Assembly (NCBI GenBank): GCA_020721025.1
Contig: DYNO01000067.1
Span: 1 to 7,631, forward strand
DNA from: Thiomargarita sp.
GTDB lineage: Bacteria > Pseudomonadota > Gammaproteobacteria > Beggiatoales > Beggiatoaceae
Length of the DNA stretch: 7,631 bases
Reading direction: 5' to 3'
Below are positions 1 to 4,950 of the stretch, in pieces. Under the pieces are notes generated by a model that saw nothing but the letters and a program-made list of their open reading frames with translations, had not been told where the DNA came from and ran no database searches. The position numbers and the translations under genes were made by a program. How positions within the stretch are numbered: the first letter of the stretch is position 1; every line of letters begins with the position of its first letter.

Positions 1-92
1 ACCCCATTGCGATGGAAGAAGGCTTACGGTTCGCGATTCGTGAAGGCGGTCGTACCGTCGGTGCCGGCGTTGTTGCCAAAATTGTTGAATAA
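1..92 (+). CDS. tuf: Elongation factor Tu, 3' end (partial)
   Basis: This is the last 29 codons of EF-Tu, read in frame from base 3 and ending at TAA 90-92. EF-Tu is the GTPase that delivers aminoacyl-tRNA to the ribosomal A site. The visible residues PIAMEEGLRFAIREGGRTVG, followed by AGVVAKIVE, are the conserved C-terminal beta-barrel (domain 3) of bacterial EF-Tu. Enteric EF-Tu has DD in place of EE and ends in VLG rather than IVE. The start lies left of the window. No U-rich intrinsic terminator follows the stop. The next gene is tRNA-Trp, a neighbour often seen after tuf in gammaproteobacteria, and a separate promoter lies just downstream of the stop. Confidence 0.95.
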   Translation, partial: PIAMEEGLRFAIREGGRTVGAGVVAKIVE

Positions 93-98
93 TCGTAG

Positions 99-128
99 TT
101 GCACAAGAAGTTATTTTCATGTTACAAT
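99..128 (+). promoter_or_regulatory. Candidate sigma70 promoter for tRNA-Trp-secE-nusG
   Basis: A -35 box TTGCAC (99-104) and a -10 box TACAAT (123-128) are separated by 18 bp, and a TG at 120-121 gives an extended -10 (TGTTACAAT). Transcription would start near 135, about 60 nt before the tRNA. It lies immediately after the tuf stop, so it would let the tRNA-secE-nusG unit be transcribed independently of tuf. This is assigned by match to the consensus only. Confidence 0.6.
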
Positions 129-151
129 GTGAAAGTGCATGAAAGATTTTC

Positions 152-176
152 GGTGGGACAGTTAAACTGTCTCACC
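152..176 (+). other. Leader hairpin upstream of tRNA-Trp
   Basis: GGTGGGACAG (152-161) pairs with CTGTCTCACC (167-176): 10 bp with one G-U pair and a TTAAA loop. No T-run follows, so it does not look like a standard rho-independent terminator. It lies between the candidate promoter and the tRNA. It could be a processing element or a weak or degenerate terminator for tuf read-through. The structure is directly visible; the role is inference. Confidence 0.45.
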
Positions 177-193
177 CACAAGCAGTTATCTAC

Positions 194-269
194 AGGCCAA
201 TAGCTCAATTGGCAGAGCAGATGCCTCCAAAGCATCAGGTTGGGAGTTCGAGTCTCTCTTGGCCTGCCA
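194..269 (+). tRNA. trpT: tRNA-Trp (anticodon CCA)
   Basis: A complete 76-nt tRNA with the CCA tail encoded (267-269). The acceptor stem AGGCCAA (194-200) pairs with TTGGCCT (259-265), and the discriminator base is G266. The D stem is GCTC/GAGC. The anticodon stem GATGC/GCATC encloses the loop CTCCAAA, giving anticodon CCA at 227-229, which reads UGG (Trp). The T arm GGGAG-TTCGAGT-CTCTC has one G-U pair. It sits between tuf and secE. It would be released from the primary transcript by RNase P and 3' processing, since secE starts only 41 nt downstream. Confidence 0.97.
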
Positions 270-310
270 TTTTTTCTGGCAGTTTCCATTTCCCATTCTT
301 GTAGATTCCC

Positions 311-685
311 ATGAATACCAATGTAACCGTTCCTCAAAATACCCGATCTGATGTTATGAAGTGGACACTTGCCATTGTGCTGTTGACTGCGGGCATGATA
401 GGGTTTTATTATTTTGCAGATTACCACATTATTGTACGTGTCGGCGGATTGGTGCTGCTGGCATTAATTGCCACGTATGTCGCCACCAAAACCACATTAG
501 GTCAACAAACACTAGGTTTTCTACACGAATCTCATATCGAAGTACGCAAGGTGGTGTGGCCCACTCTCGAAGACACAATACAAACTACGGGTATTGTCGC
601 ATTGGTGGTGGTCATCGTTGCGATATTTGTTTGGTTAATAGATATTTCGTTGATGCAACTGATGCGACTGGTCACGGGTGCTTAA
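311..685 (+). CDS. secE: Preprotein translocase subunit SecE
   Basis: SecE is the small essential subunit that clamps the SecY channel in the inner membrane. The 124-aa protein is close to the ~127 aa of the enteric three-span form. Hydrophobic segments lie at about residues 18-35, 40-58 and 94-114. The conserved cytosolic amphipathic region sits before the last helix, at about 77-92, with the hallmark EVRKVVWPTLEDT (enteric: EVRKVIWPTRQET). There is no strong Shine-Dalgarno sequence before ATG 311, but no competing start fits better and the N-terminal length is normal. It is followed directly by nusG, its usual partner. Confidence 0.95.
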   Translation: MNTNVTVPQNTRSDVMKWTLAIVLLTAGMIGFYYFADYHIIVRVGGLVLLALIATYVATKTTLGQQTLGFLHESHIEVRKVVWPTLEDTIQTTGIVALVVVIVAIFVWLIDISLMQLMRLVTGA

Positions 686-1225
686 ATGGCGATGCGTTGG
701 TATGTCGTTCATTCTTATTCTGGATTTGAAAAATCAGTGATGCGTTCATTGGGGGAGCGAGTGGCTCGTTCGCCTGATCATGTGCGCGAATGTTTTGGGC
801 AAATCCTTGTTCCAACTGAAGAAGTGGTTGAAATGAAGGATGGGCAAAAGCGCAAAAGTGATCGCAAATTGTACCCCGGTTACGTGTTGGTACAGATGGA
901 AATGAATGACGATACATGGCATTTGGTCAAAAGTGTGCCGAAAGTCATGGGATTCATTGGTGGCACTCAAGAAAAACCCGCTCCGATCACTGAAAAAGAA
1001 GCCGATGCGATCTTACTCCGAGTTGAATCCAGTGCCGATAAGCCGCGTCCGAAAACTTTGTTTGAAATTGGCGAAGTGGTGCGAGTCACTGACGGACCCT
1101 TTAACGATTTCAGTGGCGTAGTTGAAGAAGTCAATTACGAAAAGAATCGGTTACGGGTTGCCGTTTTGATTTTTGGACGTTCGACTCCGGTTGAGTTAGA
1201 ATTTAGTCAGGTTGAAAAAGAATAA
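686..1225 (+). CDS. nusG: Transcription termination/antitermination protein NusG
   Basis: NusG binds RNA polymerase, suppresses pausing, and links it to Rho or to ribosomal S10. The 179-aa protein matches the family length (~181). The NGN domain spans about residues 4-108 (RWYVVHSYSGFE, VPTEEVVEMKDGQKRKSDRK, PGYVLVQMEMND, VMGFIGG). The C-terminal KOW domain spans about 125-178 (GEVVRVTDGPFNDFSGVVEE, ending FSQVEKE). The secE stop TAA and this ATG abut with no gap, which suggests translational coupling. A second in-frame ATG at 692 is possible, giving MRWYVV. Unusually, rplK does not follow; two unrelated genes come next. Confidence 0.97.
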   Translation: MAMRWYVVHSYSGFEKSVMRSLGERVARSPDHVRECFGQILVPTEEVVEMKDGQKRKSDRKLYPGYVLVQMEMNDDTWHLVKSVPKVMGFIGGTQEKPAPITEKEADAILLRVESSADKPRPKTLFEIGEVVRVTDGPFNDFSGVVEEVNYEKNRLRVAVLIFGRSTPVELEFSQVEKE

Positions 1226-1256
1226 TCTTGTTTCATTTTCCATCTGGAGAACTATC

Positions 1257-1742
1257 ATGACTGACTTGCACACCTCTATTGAAAAACCAGAATATCGGAT
1301 TGAATCCACAGAAACTGAACTTGATCAAGATGAATTGCTATGGCAAGCAAAGATCGACGAATTATTTGAACAGATTATTTCGTGGTTTGCTCCATTCAGT
1401 GGGTTAATTGAATGCAAGATTATCCCGATCTTGATTAATAACTATGAGGAATTTTGGGAAGATCACGATCTGCCATCCTTGCCTCAAAAAACAGAAAATG
1501 TGTTGCGGATTACCTTTCCCAGTGGCAAGTATGCTGAATTGCTGCCATCGGGCCCGCATATCATTGGCAATAATTATGAAGAATATTTTGCCGAGGTGAA
1601 CCTAAGAATGCGAAATAGAAGACTTGTTATGGTCATGGTAAACAAGAACTCTTCTTGGGAATGTGCCGAGTATTTTGGAGTATATAAACCGTTGATATTT
1701 ACTCAGTTTGATCAGCAGACATTAAACTCATTTTTGCTATAG
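1257..1742 (+). CDS. Hypothetical acidic protein between nusG and rplK
   Basis: A 161-aa protein of unknown function. I chose ATG 1257 because TGGAGA (1245-1250) lies 6 nt upstream. A longer reading from 1212 would overlap the end of nusG and has no such site. The N-terminal ~40 residues are strongly acidic. The middle carries an aromatic stretch (ISWFAPFSG, about 41-49) and a Gly/Pro-rich segment (FPSGKYAELLPSGPHIIGNN, about 87-106). A likely beta-strand region follows (RRLVMVMVNK, about 121-130). No signal peptide, membrane span or recognised catalytic motif is visible. It starts 31 nt after nusG, so it is probably co-transcribed with it. I do not recognise the family. Confidence 0.75.
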   Translation: MTDLHTSIEKPEYRIESTETELDQDELLWQAKIDELFEQIISWFAPFSGLIECKIIPILINNYEEFWEDHDLPSLPQKTENVLRITFPSGKYAELLPSGPHIIGNNYEEYFAEVNLRMRNRRLVMVMVNKNSSWECAEYFGVYKPLIFTQFDQQTLNSFLL

Positions 1743-1772
1743 CCAGATTATGAGTTAGGATTTGATTTCTAG

Positions 1773-1800
1773 ACCACTGAGTTATGATTCCCTCAGTGGT
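1773..1800 (+). repeat. Perfect 9-bp inverted repeat, possible weak terminator
   Basis: ACCACTGAG (1773-1781) and CTCAGTGGT (1792-1800) are perfectly complementary around a 10-nt loop, 30 nt after the preceding stop codon. The downstream sequence is T-rich but interrupted (TGATAGTCTTATGTTTATTT), so any termination would be imperfect. The arms equally support a hairpin on the minus strand or a protein-binding operator. Confidence 0.45.
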
Positions 1801-1830
1801 TGATAGTCTTATGTTTATTTAACAATACAA

Positions 1831-2400
1831 ATGGTGAAAACAATGAAACTTTATGAATCAGTAAATGAAATTATTAAATATCATGAAAAACAAGAAAATT
1901 GTATCTGGCAAAATACTGAAGAAAGTTTGCCAGAAAGCTATCGTCAATTAGACTTAGTGAGGCTATATATAATGACGGCATTCAGTCTAATAACCTTCTT
2001 GGAGGGGAGATTCAGGGAGATTATTTGGGTTGCAGATACTCAAGACAAAATAAGTCAAGAACTTCAAAGTGAATTTAAGCAACGAAAGTCGGATTATGTC
2101 AACTTTACCAAGATTTTGAAACACCTAGATCAAATACTTGAAAATTTTTCTCCAGAGCAACTAGACTTGCCACCAGAAGCAATTAAACAATTACAAAGAT
2201 ACATTGTTCAGCTAGAAACAAGAGAAATTGGATTTAGAAACTGGTATGCTCATGGTCTATGGGATATTAATCAGCAGAGAGAAATTTTTGATTCAGACAG
2301 TAGTATTGAATTAACGAAATGTCAAAAGTTGTATCACCGCTTGACAGCAATATGCCGAGATTTTGAGAAGCATATTTTTAAACAACCTGAAAAATTATAG
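1831..2400 (+). CDS. Hypothetical protein with HEPN-like R-N-x3-H motif
   Basis: A 189-aa, mostly alpha-helical, AT-rich gene between nusG and rplK. Near its C-terminus, R136-N-W-Y-A-H141 (codons 2236-2253), followed by G, fits the R-(N/D/H)-x3-H signature of HEPN-fold RNases, in which Arg and His are catalytic. A helical segment with F56-L-E-G-R-F-R-E-I (56-64) precedes it, as in several HEPN families. HEPN proteins often act in toxin-antitoxin or antiviral systems. The fold assignment here is inferred from the motif and helical content, not proven. No nucleotidyltransferase (MNT) partner is next to it. The start could be ATG 1831 or ATG 1843; neither has a good ribosome binding site. Base composition looks more AT-rich than the flanking ribosomal genes. 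Confidence 0.7.
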   Translation: MVKTMKLYESVNEIIKYHEKQENCIWQNTEESLPESYRQLDLVRLYIMTAFSLITFLEGRFREIIWVADTQDKISQELQSEFKQRKSDYVNFTKILKHLDQILENFSPEQLDLPPEAIKQLQRYIVQLETREIGFRNWYAHGLWDINQQREIFDSDSSIELTKCQKLYHRLTAICRDFEKHIFKQPEKL

Positions 2401-2416
2401 AGTTAGCATTCAATCC

Positions 2417-2467
2417 AACCTCTCGCATGAATTGCGTAACCACCACTGCGAGGGGTTTTGTTTTTAA
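2417..2467 (+). terminator. Rho-independent terminator before rplK
   Basis: AACCTCTCGCA (2417-2427) pairs with TGCGAGGGGTT (2447-2457): 11 bp with one G-U pair and a 19-nt loop. It is followed by TTGTTTTTAAATTTTT. It lies 16 nt after the stop of the 189-aa gene. It would end the transcript from secE-nusG and the accessory genes, so rplK needs its own promoter downstream. Confidence 0.75.
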
Positions 2468-2488
2468 ATTTTTAGTCACCTTTAAAAT
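2458..2488 (+). promoter_or_regulatory. Weak candidate promoter for rplK-rplA
   Basis: A promoter is expected here because a terminator lies just upstream. The best match I see is -10 TAAAAT (2483-2488) with a poor -35 TTGTTT (2458-2463) at 19 bp spacing. The region is very AT-rich, so chance matches are easy, and the -35 box overlaps the terminator T-tract. Confidence 0.25.
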
Positions 2489-2492
2489 AATT

Positions 2493-2520
2493 TGGGGAGC
2501 TCTTCGAGCGATATCACCCA
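2493..2520 (+). promoter_or_regulatory. Putative L1-binding site in the rplK leader
   Basis: The leader can fold with a lower stem TGGG/CCCA (2493-2496 with 2517-2520) and an upper stem GCTC/GAGC (2499-2502 with 2506-2509). Between them is an asymmetric internal loop: GA on the 5' side and GATATCA on the 3' side. This resembles the L1 site of 23S rRNA, where a similar A/T-rich asymmetric loop separates two short stems. L1 is known to repress rplK-rplA translation by binding such a mimic. The rplK Shine-Dalgarno (AAGGAA) begins about 2 nt after the structure. The assignment comes from hand folding. Confidence 0.5.
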
Positions 2521-2532
2521 TAAGGAATAGTC

Positions 2533-2964
2533 ATGGCAAAAAAAGTTACAGCGTATATTAAGCTGCAAATTAAGGCGGGGCAAGCCAATCCCAGCCCTCC
2601 GGTCGGTCCAGCGTTGGGTCAGCATGGTTTAAACATCATGCAATTTTGCAAAGATTTCAATGCCCAAACGCAAGGCTTGGAACTTGGCACGCCGACTCCC
2701 GTCATCATTACTGCGTATAGCGATAAAAGCTACACCTTTATTCTCAAAACGCCGCCTGCTTCCGTGTTGCTGAAAAAAGCTGCGGGAATTAAAAGTGGCA
2801 GCAAAACGCCTCATACCGACAAAGTGGGTAAGGTGACGCGGGCGCAAGTGGAAGAAATTGCAAAAGTAAAAATGCCAGACTTGACTGCTGCTGATTTGGA
2901 AGCCGCGATGCGTACCATTGCCGGTAGTGCGCGGAGTATGGGTATTGACGTGGAGGGCATGTAA
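2533..2964 (+). CDS. rplK: 50S ribosomal protein L11
   Basis: L11 binds the GTPase-associated region of 23S rRNA at the base of the L12 stalk, and is needed for RelA-dependent stringent signalling. The 143-aa protein has the N-terminal domain with the Pro-rich hallmark ANPSPPVGPALGQHGLNIMQ (residues 18-37). The C-terminal RNA-binding domain contains KTPPASVLLKKAAGIKSGS and ends in ARSMGIDVEGM. The length matches the family (142). ATG 2533 is preceded by AAGGAA at a suitable distance. rplA follows after 2 nt, so translation of the pair is probably coupled. Confidence 0.98.
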   Translation: MAKKVTAYIKLQIKAGQANPSPPVGPALGQHGLNIMQFCKDFNAQTQGLELGTPTPVIITAYSDKSYTFILKTPPASVLLKKAAGIKSGSKTPHTDKVGKVTRAQVEEIAKVKMPDLTAADLEAAMRTIAGSARSMGIDVEGM

Positions 2965-2966
2965 TC

Positions 2967-3662
2967 ATGGCAAAATTAACGAAACGTATCAAAGCGATCC
3001 GTGAACAAGTTCAACCCGGCAAATATTATCCCATTTTAGACGCATTTGGTGTGTTGAAAACTATTCCACCGTTGAAATTTGTCGAATCCGTTGATGTTGC
3101 GGTAAATTTAGGTGTTGACCCTCGTAAATCCGAGCAAGTGGTGCGTGGTTCCACCATTTTGCCACACGGTACAGGTAAAACAGTACGCGTTGCCGTATTT
3201 ACTCAAGGGGCGAATGTCGAAGCTGCCAAGGCTGCCGGTGCCGATATCGTGGGTTTTGAAGACCTTGCACAAGAAGTCAAAGACGGTAAAATGGATTTCG
3301 ATGTGGTGATTGCCAGCCCCGATGCCATGCGGATTTTAGGACCCTTGGGAAAAATATTGGGCCCTCGTGGTTTGATGCCGAATCCAAAAACTGGCACGGT
3401 AACTCCCGATGTTGCCACCGCGGTGAAAAATGCGAAGGGTGGACAAGTGCGCTATCGGACTGATAAAAATGGGATTATTCATTGTACTCTAGGTAAAGTC
3501 TCTTTTACGTCTGAACAGTTGCGTGATAATTTACAAACCTTGCTTGCCGATTTGGTCAAAGCAAAGCCCAGCACCTCAAAAGGTGTGTATTTAAGAAGAG
3601 TCACTGTCTCTACCACAATGGGCCCCGGCTTGATGGTAGAACAATCGTCTTTGTCATTGTAG
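2967..3662 (+). CDS. rplA: 50S ribosomal protein L1
   Basis: L1 forms the mobile L1 stalk that moves deacylated tRNA out of the E site. It also represses its own operon. The 231-aa protein aligns along its length with enteric L1 (234 aa). It has FVESVDVAVNLGVDPRKSEQ (about 38-57), PHGTGKTVRVAVFTQGAN, and the family signature LGPRGLMPNPKTGTVT (131-146). NAKGGQVRYRTDKNGIIH and a C-terminal KGVYLRRVTVSTTMGPG complete domain I. It starts 2 nt after rplK. A putative L1-binding RNA element lies in front of rplK, consistent with feedback control. Confidence 0.98.
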   Translation: MAKLTKRIKAIREQVQPGKYYPILDAFGVLKTIPPLKFVESVDVAVNLGVDPRKSEQVVRGSTILPHGTGKTVRVAVFTQGANVEAAKAAGADIVGFEDLAQEVKDGKMDFDVVIASPDAMRILGPLGKILGPRGLMPNPKTGTVTPDVATAVKNAKGGQVRYRTDKNGIIHCTLGKVSFTSEQLRDNLQTLLADLVKAKPSTSKGVYLRRVTVSTTMGPGLMVEQSSLSL

Positions 3663-3665
3663 TTA

Positions 3666-3742
3666 TTGTCTGAATCCTAATTTTCATAAAAACAGCTTGA
3701 TTATGATAATTAAGTAAATTATGCGAATTACGGTTCAGACAA
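3666..3742 (+). repeat. Long-range inverted repeat opening the rplJ leader
   Basis: TTGTCTGAA (3666-3674) is perfectly complementary to TTCAGACAA (3734-3742), enclosing 59 nt. Inside the loop, ATAATT (3706-3711) and AATTAT (3717-3722) form a smaller AT-only hairpin. The repeat begins 3 nt after the rplA stop and ends before the L10-leader core. It may be an upstream stem of the leader or an RNA processing stem between rplA and rplJ; neither role is shown. Confidence 0.4.
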
Positions 3743-3893
3743 GAAACTGCAATCAATCGAACTTTGGAAGTCATTGGATCAGCTCCGGTGGCTGTCAAAG
3801 ACCGCAGGTGTTTTCACCAAACTTAATGTCCTGCGTAGATAGCATAAAAGTCGTTTGGAAACAGGCTTTTATGGTGGTTTTACCAACAAGGAG
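3743..3893 (+). promoter_or_regulatory. L10 leader (autoregulatory mRNA element of rplJ-rplL)
   Basis: The stretch AGCTCCGGTGGCTGTCAAAG (3781-3800), followed by ACCGCAGGTG, and later TGTCCTGCGTAGAT, closely matches the gammaproteobacterial L10 leader. Free L10-L12 complex binds that leader to block rplJ-rplL translation. CGCAGG (3803-3808) pairs with CCTGCG (3830-3835). A further 8-bp hairpin CATAAAAG/CTTTTATG (3843-3850 with 3866-3873) stands just upstream of the Shine-Dalgarno AAGGAG. The outer limits of the element are approximate. No convincing promoter was found in the rplA-rplJ gap, so part of the expression may come by read-through from rplK-rplA. Confidence 0.75.
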
Positions 3894-3899
3894 TAAATG

Positions 3900-4448
3900 A
3901 TGCCGCTCAAGCTAGAAGATAAGCAGGCTATCGTGGCAGAAGTGAATGCTGTGGCTGCAACTGCCTATTCCGCAATCGTTGCCGAGTACAGTGGGATTAC
4001 AGTCTCGGAAATGACAGGGTTACGGGCAAAAGCGCGTGAAGCAGAAGTCTATCTCAGAGTGGTTAAAAATACCTTAGCCCGTCGTGCGGTTGAAGACACG
4101 GGATTTGGGTGTTTGAAAGAAACGTTGGTTGGACCGGTGATTTTGGCTTTTTCTAAGGCTGATCCCGGTTCGGCTGCACGCATCATTTCTGAGTTTAGCA
4201 AGACGAACAAGAAAATTGTGGTGAAAGGTGTGGCTCTCAGTGGCAAATTGTTAGCGGTTTCTGATTTAGAAGCCCTGTCGAAGATGCCAACGAAGGATCA
4301 AGCCATCAGCCAATTGATGTCCGTCATCAAAGCCCCAGTGACCAAATTTGTGCAAACGTTGCGCGAGCCTCATGCCAAATTGGTGCGTACTTTTGCTGCG
4401 GTGCGGGATAGTAAAGAAGCCCCCGCGGAAGAAACAGCCGCTGCTTAA
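3900..4448 (+). CDS. rplJ: 50S ribosomal protein L10
   Basis: L10 anchors the L12 dimers to the ribosome and, with L12, represses its own message. Two ATGs occur in tandem (3897 and 3900). I chose 3900 because AAGGAG then lies at the normal 6-nt spacing, and the product MPLKLEDKQAIVAEVN lines up with enteric MALNLQDKQAIVAEVS; the 3897 start would add one Met. The protein has 182 aa. It carries the N-terminal rRNA/L11-binding region with VYLRVVKNTLARRAVE (about 50-65) and VGPVILAFS (77-85). The C-terminal helix is about 130-170, where L12 dimers bind, and contains KLVRTFAAVRDSKEA as in enterics. It is followed by rplL after 47 nt. Confidence 0.97.
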   Translation: MPLKLEDKQAIVAEVNAVAATAYSAIVAEYSGITVSEMTGLRAKAREAEVYLRVVKNTLARRAVEDTGFGCLKETLVGPVILAFSKADPGSAARIISEFSKTNKKIVVKGVALSGKLLAVSDLEALSKMPTKDQAISQLMSVIKAPVTKFVQTLREPHAKLVRTFAAVRDSKEAPAEETAAA

Positions 4449-4495
4449 TTTTTGTTACATTGACTTTAAACTGATTTTATACGGAGTATTTATCC

Positions 4496-4873
4496 ATGGC
4501 TTTATCCAAAGAAGAAATTTTAGACGCAGTTGCTGCGATGTCCGTGATGGACGTAGTTGAATTAATCAAAATGATGGAAGACAAGTTCGGTGTTTCCGCA
4601 GCCGCCGCAGTTGCTGTTGCCGCCGCCCCTGCCGCAGCCGCCGCCCCTGTCGAAGAAAAGACTGAATTCAATGTCATGCTCACCAGTTATCCCGCTGACA
4701 AGAAAGTTGGCGTGATTAAAGTGATTCGTGCCATCACCGGTTTAGGTTTGAAAGAAGCCAAAGACTTGGTGGAAGGTGTACCTTCGATGGTCAAAGAAGC
4801 AGTTTCTAAAGACGAAGCTGCCAAGATCAAGAAAGAATTGGAAGAATCCGGCGCAACTGTTGATGTGAAATAA
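4496..4873 (+). CDS. rplL: 50S ribosomal protein L7/L12
   Basis: L7/L12 is the multi-copy stalk protein that recruits and activates translational GTPases. It has 125 aa. The N-terminal dimerisation helices occupy residues 1-33 (MALSKEEILDAVAAMSVMDV, then VELIKMMEDKFGV). An Ala/Pro-rich flexible hinge spans about 34-52. The globular C-terminal domain starts at EEKTEFNVML and includes the factor-binding helices KKVGVIKVIRAITGLGLKEA (69-88). GGAG (4483-4486) lies 9 nt before the start. In most gammaproteobacteria rpoB follows; here it does not. Confidence 0.98.
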   Translation: MALSKEEILDAVAAMSVMDVVELIKMMEDKFGVSAAAAVAVAAAPAAAAAPVEEKTEFNVMLTSYPADKKVGVIKVIRAITGLGLKEAKDLVEGVPSMVKEAVSKDEAAKIKKELEESGATVDVK

Positions 4874-4879
4874 TTTGGT

Positions 4880-4907
4880 TTGATGGCGGGGTGTTTTATG
4901 ATAGAAT
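4880..4907 (+). promoter_or_regulatory. Candidate extended -10 promoter for the Excalibur gene
   Basis: A -35-like TTGATG (4880-4885), a 16-bp spacer and an extended -10, TGATAGAAT (TG at 4899-4900, -10 TAGAAT 4902-4907), predict a start near 4914. That is about 37 nt upstream of the next start codon. The promoter overlaps the hairpin at 4883-4917. This is assigned by match to the consensus only. Confidence 0.5.
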
Positions 4908-4917
4908 ACTCCGCCAT
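4883..4917 (+). other. Strong 15-bp hairpin after rplL
   Basis: ATGGCGGGGTGTTTT (4883-4897) pairs with AGAATACTCCGCCAT (4903-4917) across a 5-nt loop ATGAT, with three G-U pairs and no mismatches. It begins 9 nt after the rplL stop. There is no T-run downstream, so it is not a classical terminator. In enterics an attenuator and an RNase III site lie after rplL, and this could be a comparable processing or 3'-end stabilising structure. It overlaps a candidate promoter. Confidence 0.6.
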
Positions 4918-4950
4918 GACATATTGTTTCAATATCGAGAGGTTGATCTG

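Noticed and set aside
264..282. Hairpin CTGCCA-TTTTTTC-TGGCAG formed by the tRNA 3' end and downstream bases
   Set aside because: Only 6 bp, and the left arm is constrained by the tRNA acceptor end and CCA tail. The complementary bases downstream may be chance, and the T-run lies in the loop rather than after the stem, so it is not a terminator.
361..729. Alternative plus-strand frame over secE and the start of nusG
   Set aside because: It is a Cys/His/Arg-rich out-of-frame shadow of secE, which is unmistakable in its own frame.
3679..3725. Possible rplJ promoter (TATGAT at 3702-3707, or TTGATT at 3697-3702 with TATGCG at 3720-3725)
   Set aside because: The first has no acceptable -35 box and the second has a poor -10. 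The region is AT-rich and such matches are expected by chance.
4620..4650. Repetitive GCC/GCA tract that looks like a simple sequence repeat
   Set aside because: It encodes the normal Ala/Pro-rich flexible hinge of L7/L12.
4477..4683. Minus-strand open frame rich in Ala/Thr over rplL
   Set aside because: It is the antisense shadow of the GCC/GCA-rich hinge of rplL; the plus-strand product is a clear L7/L12.
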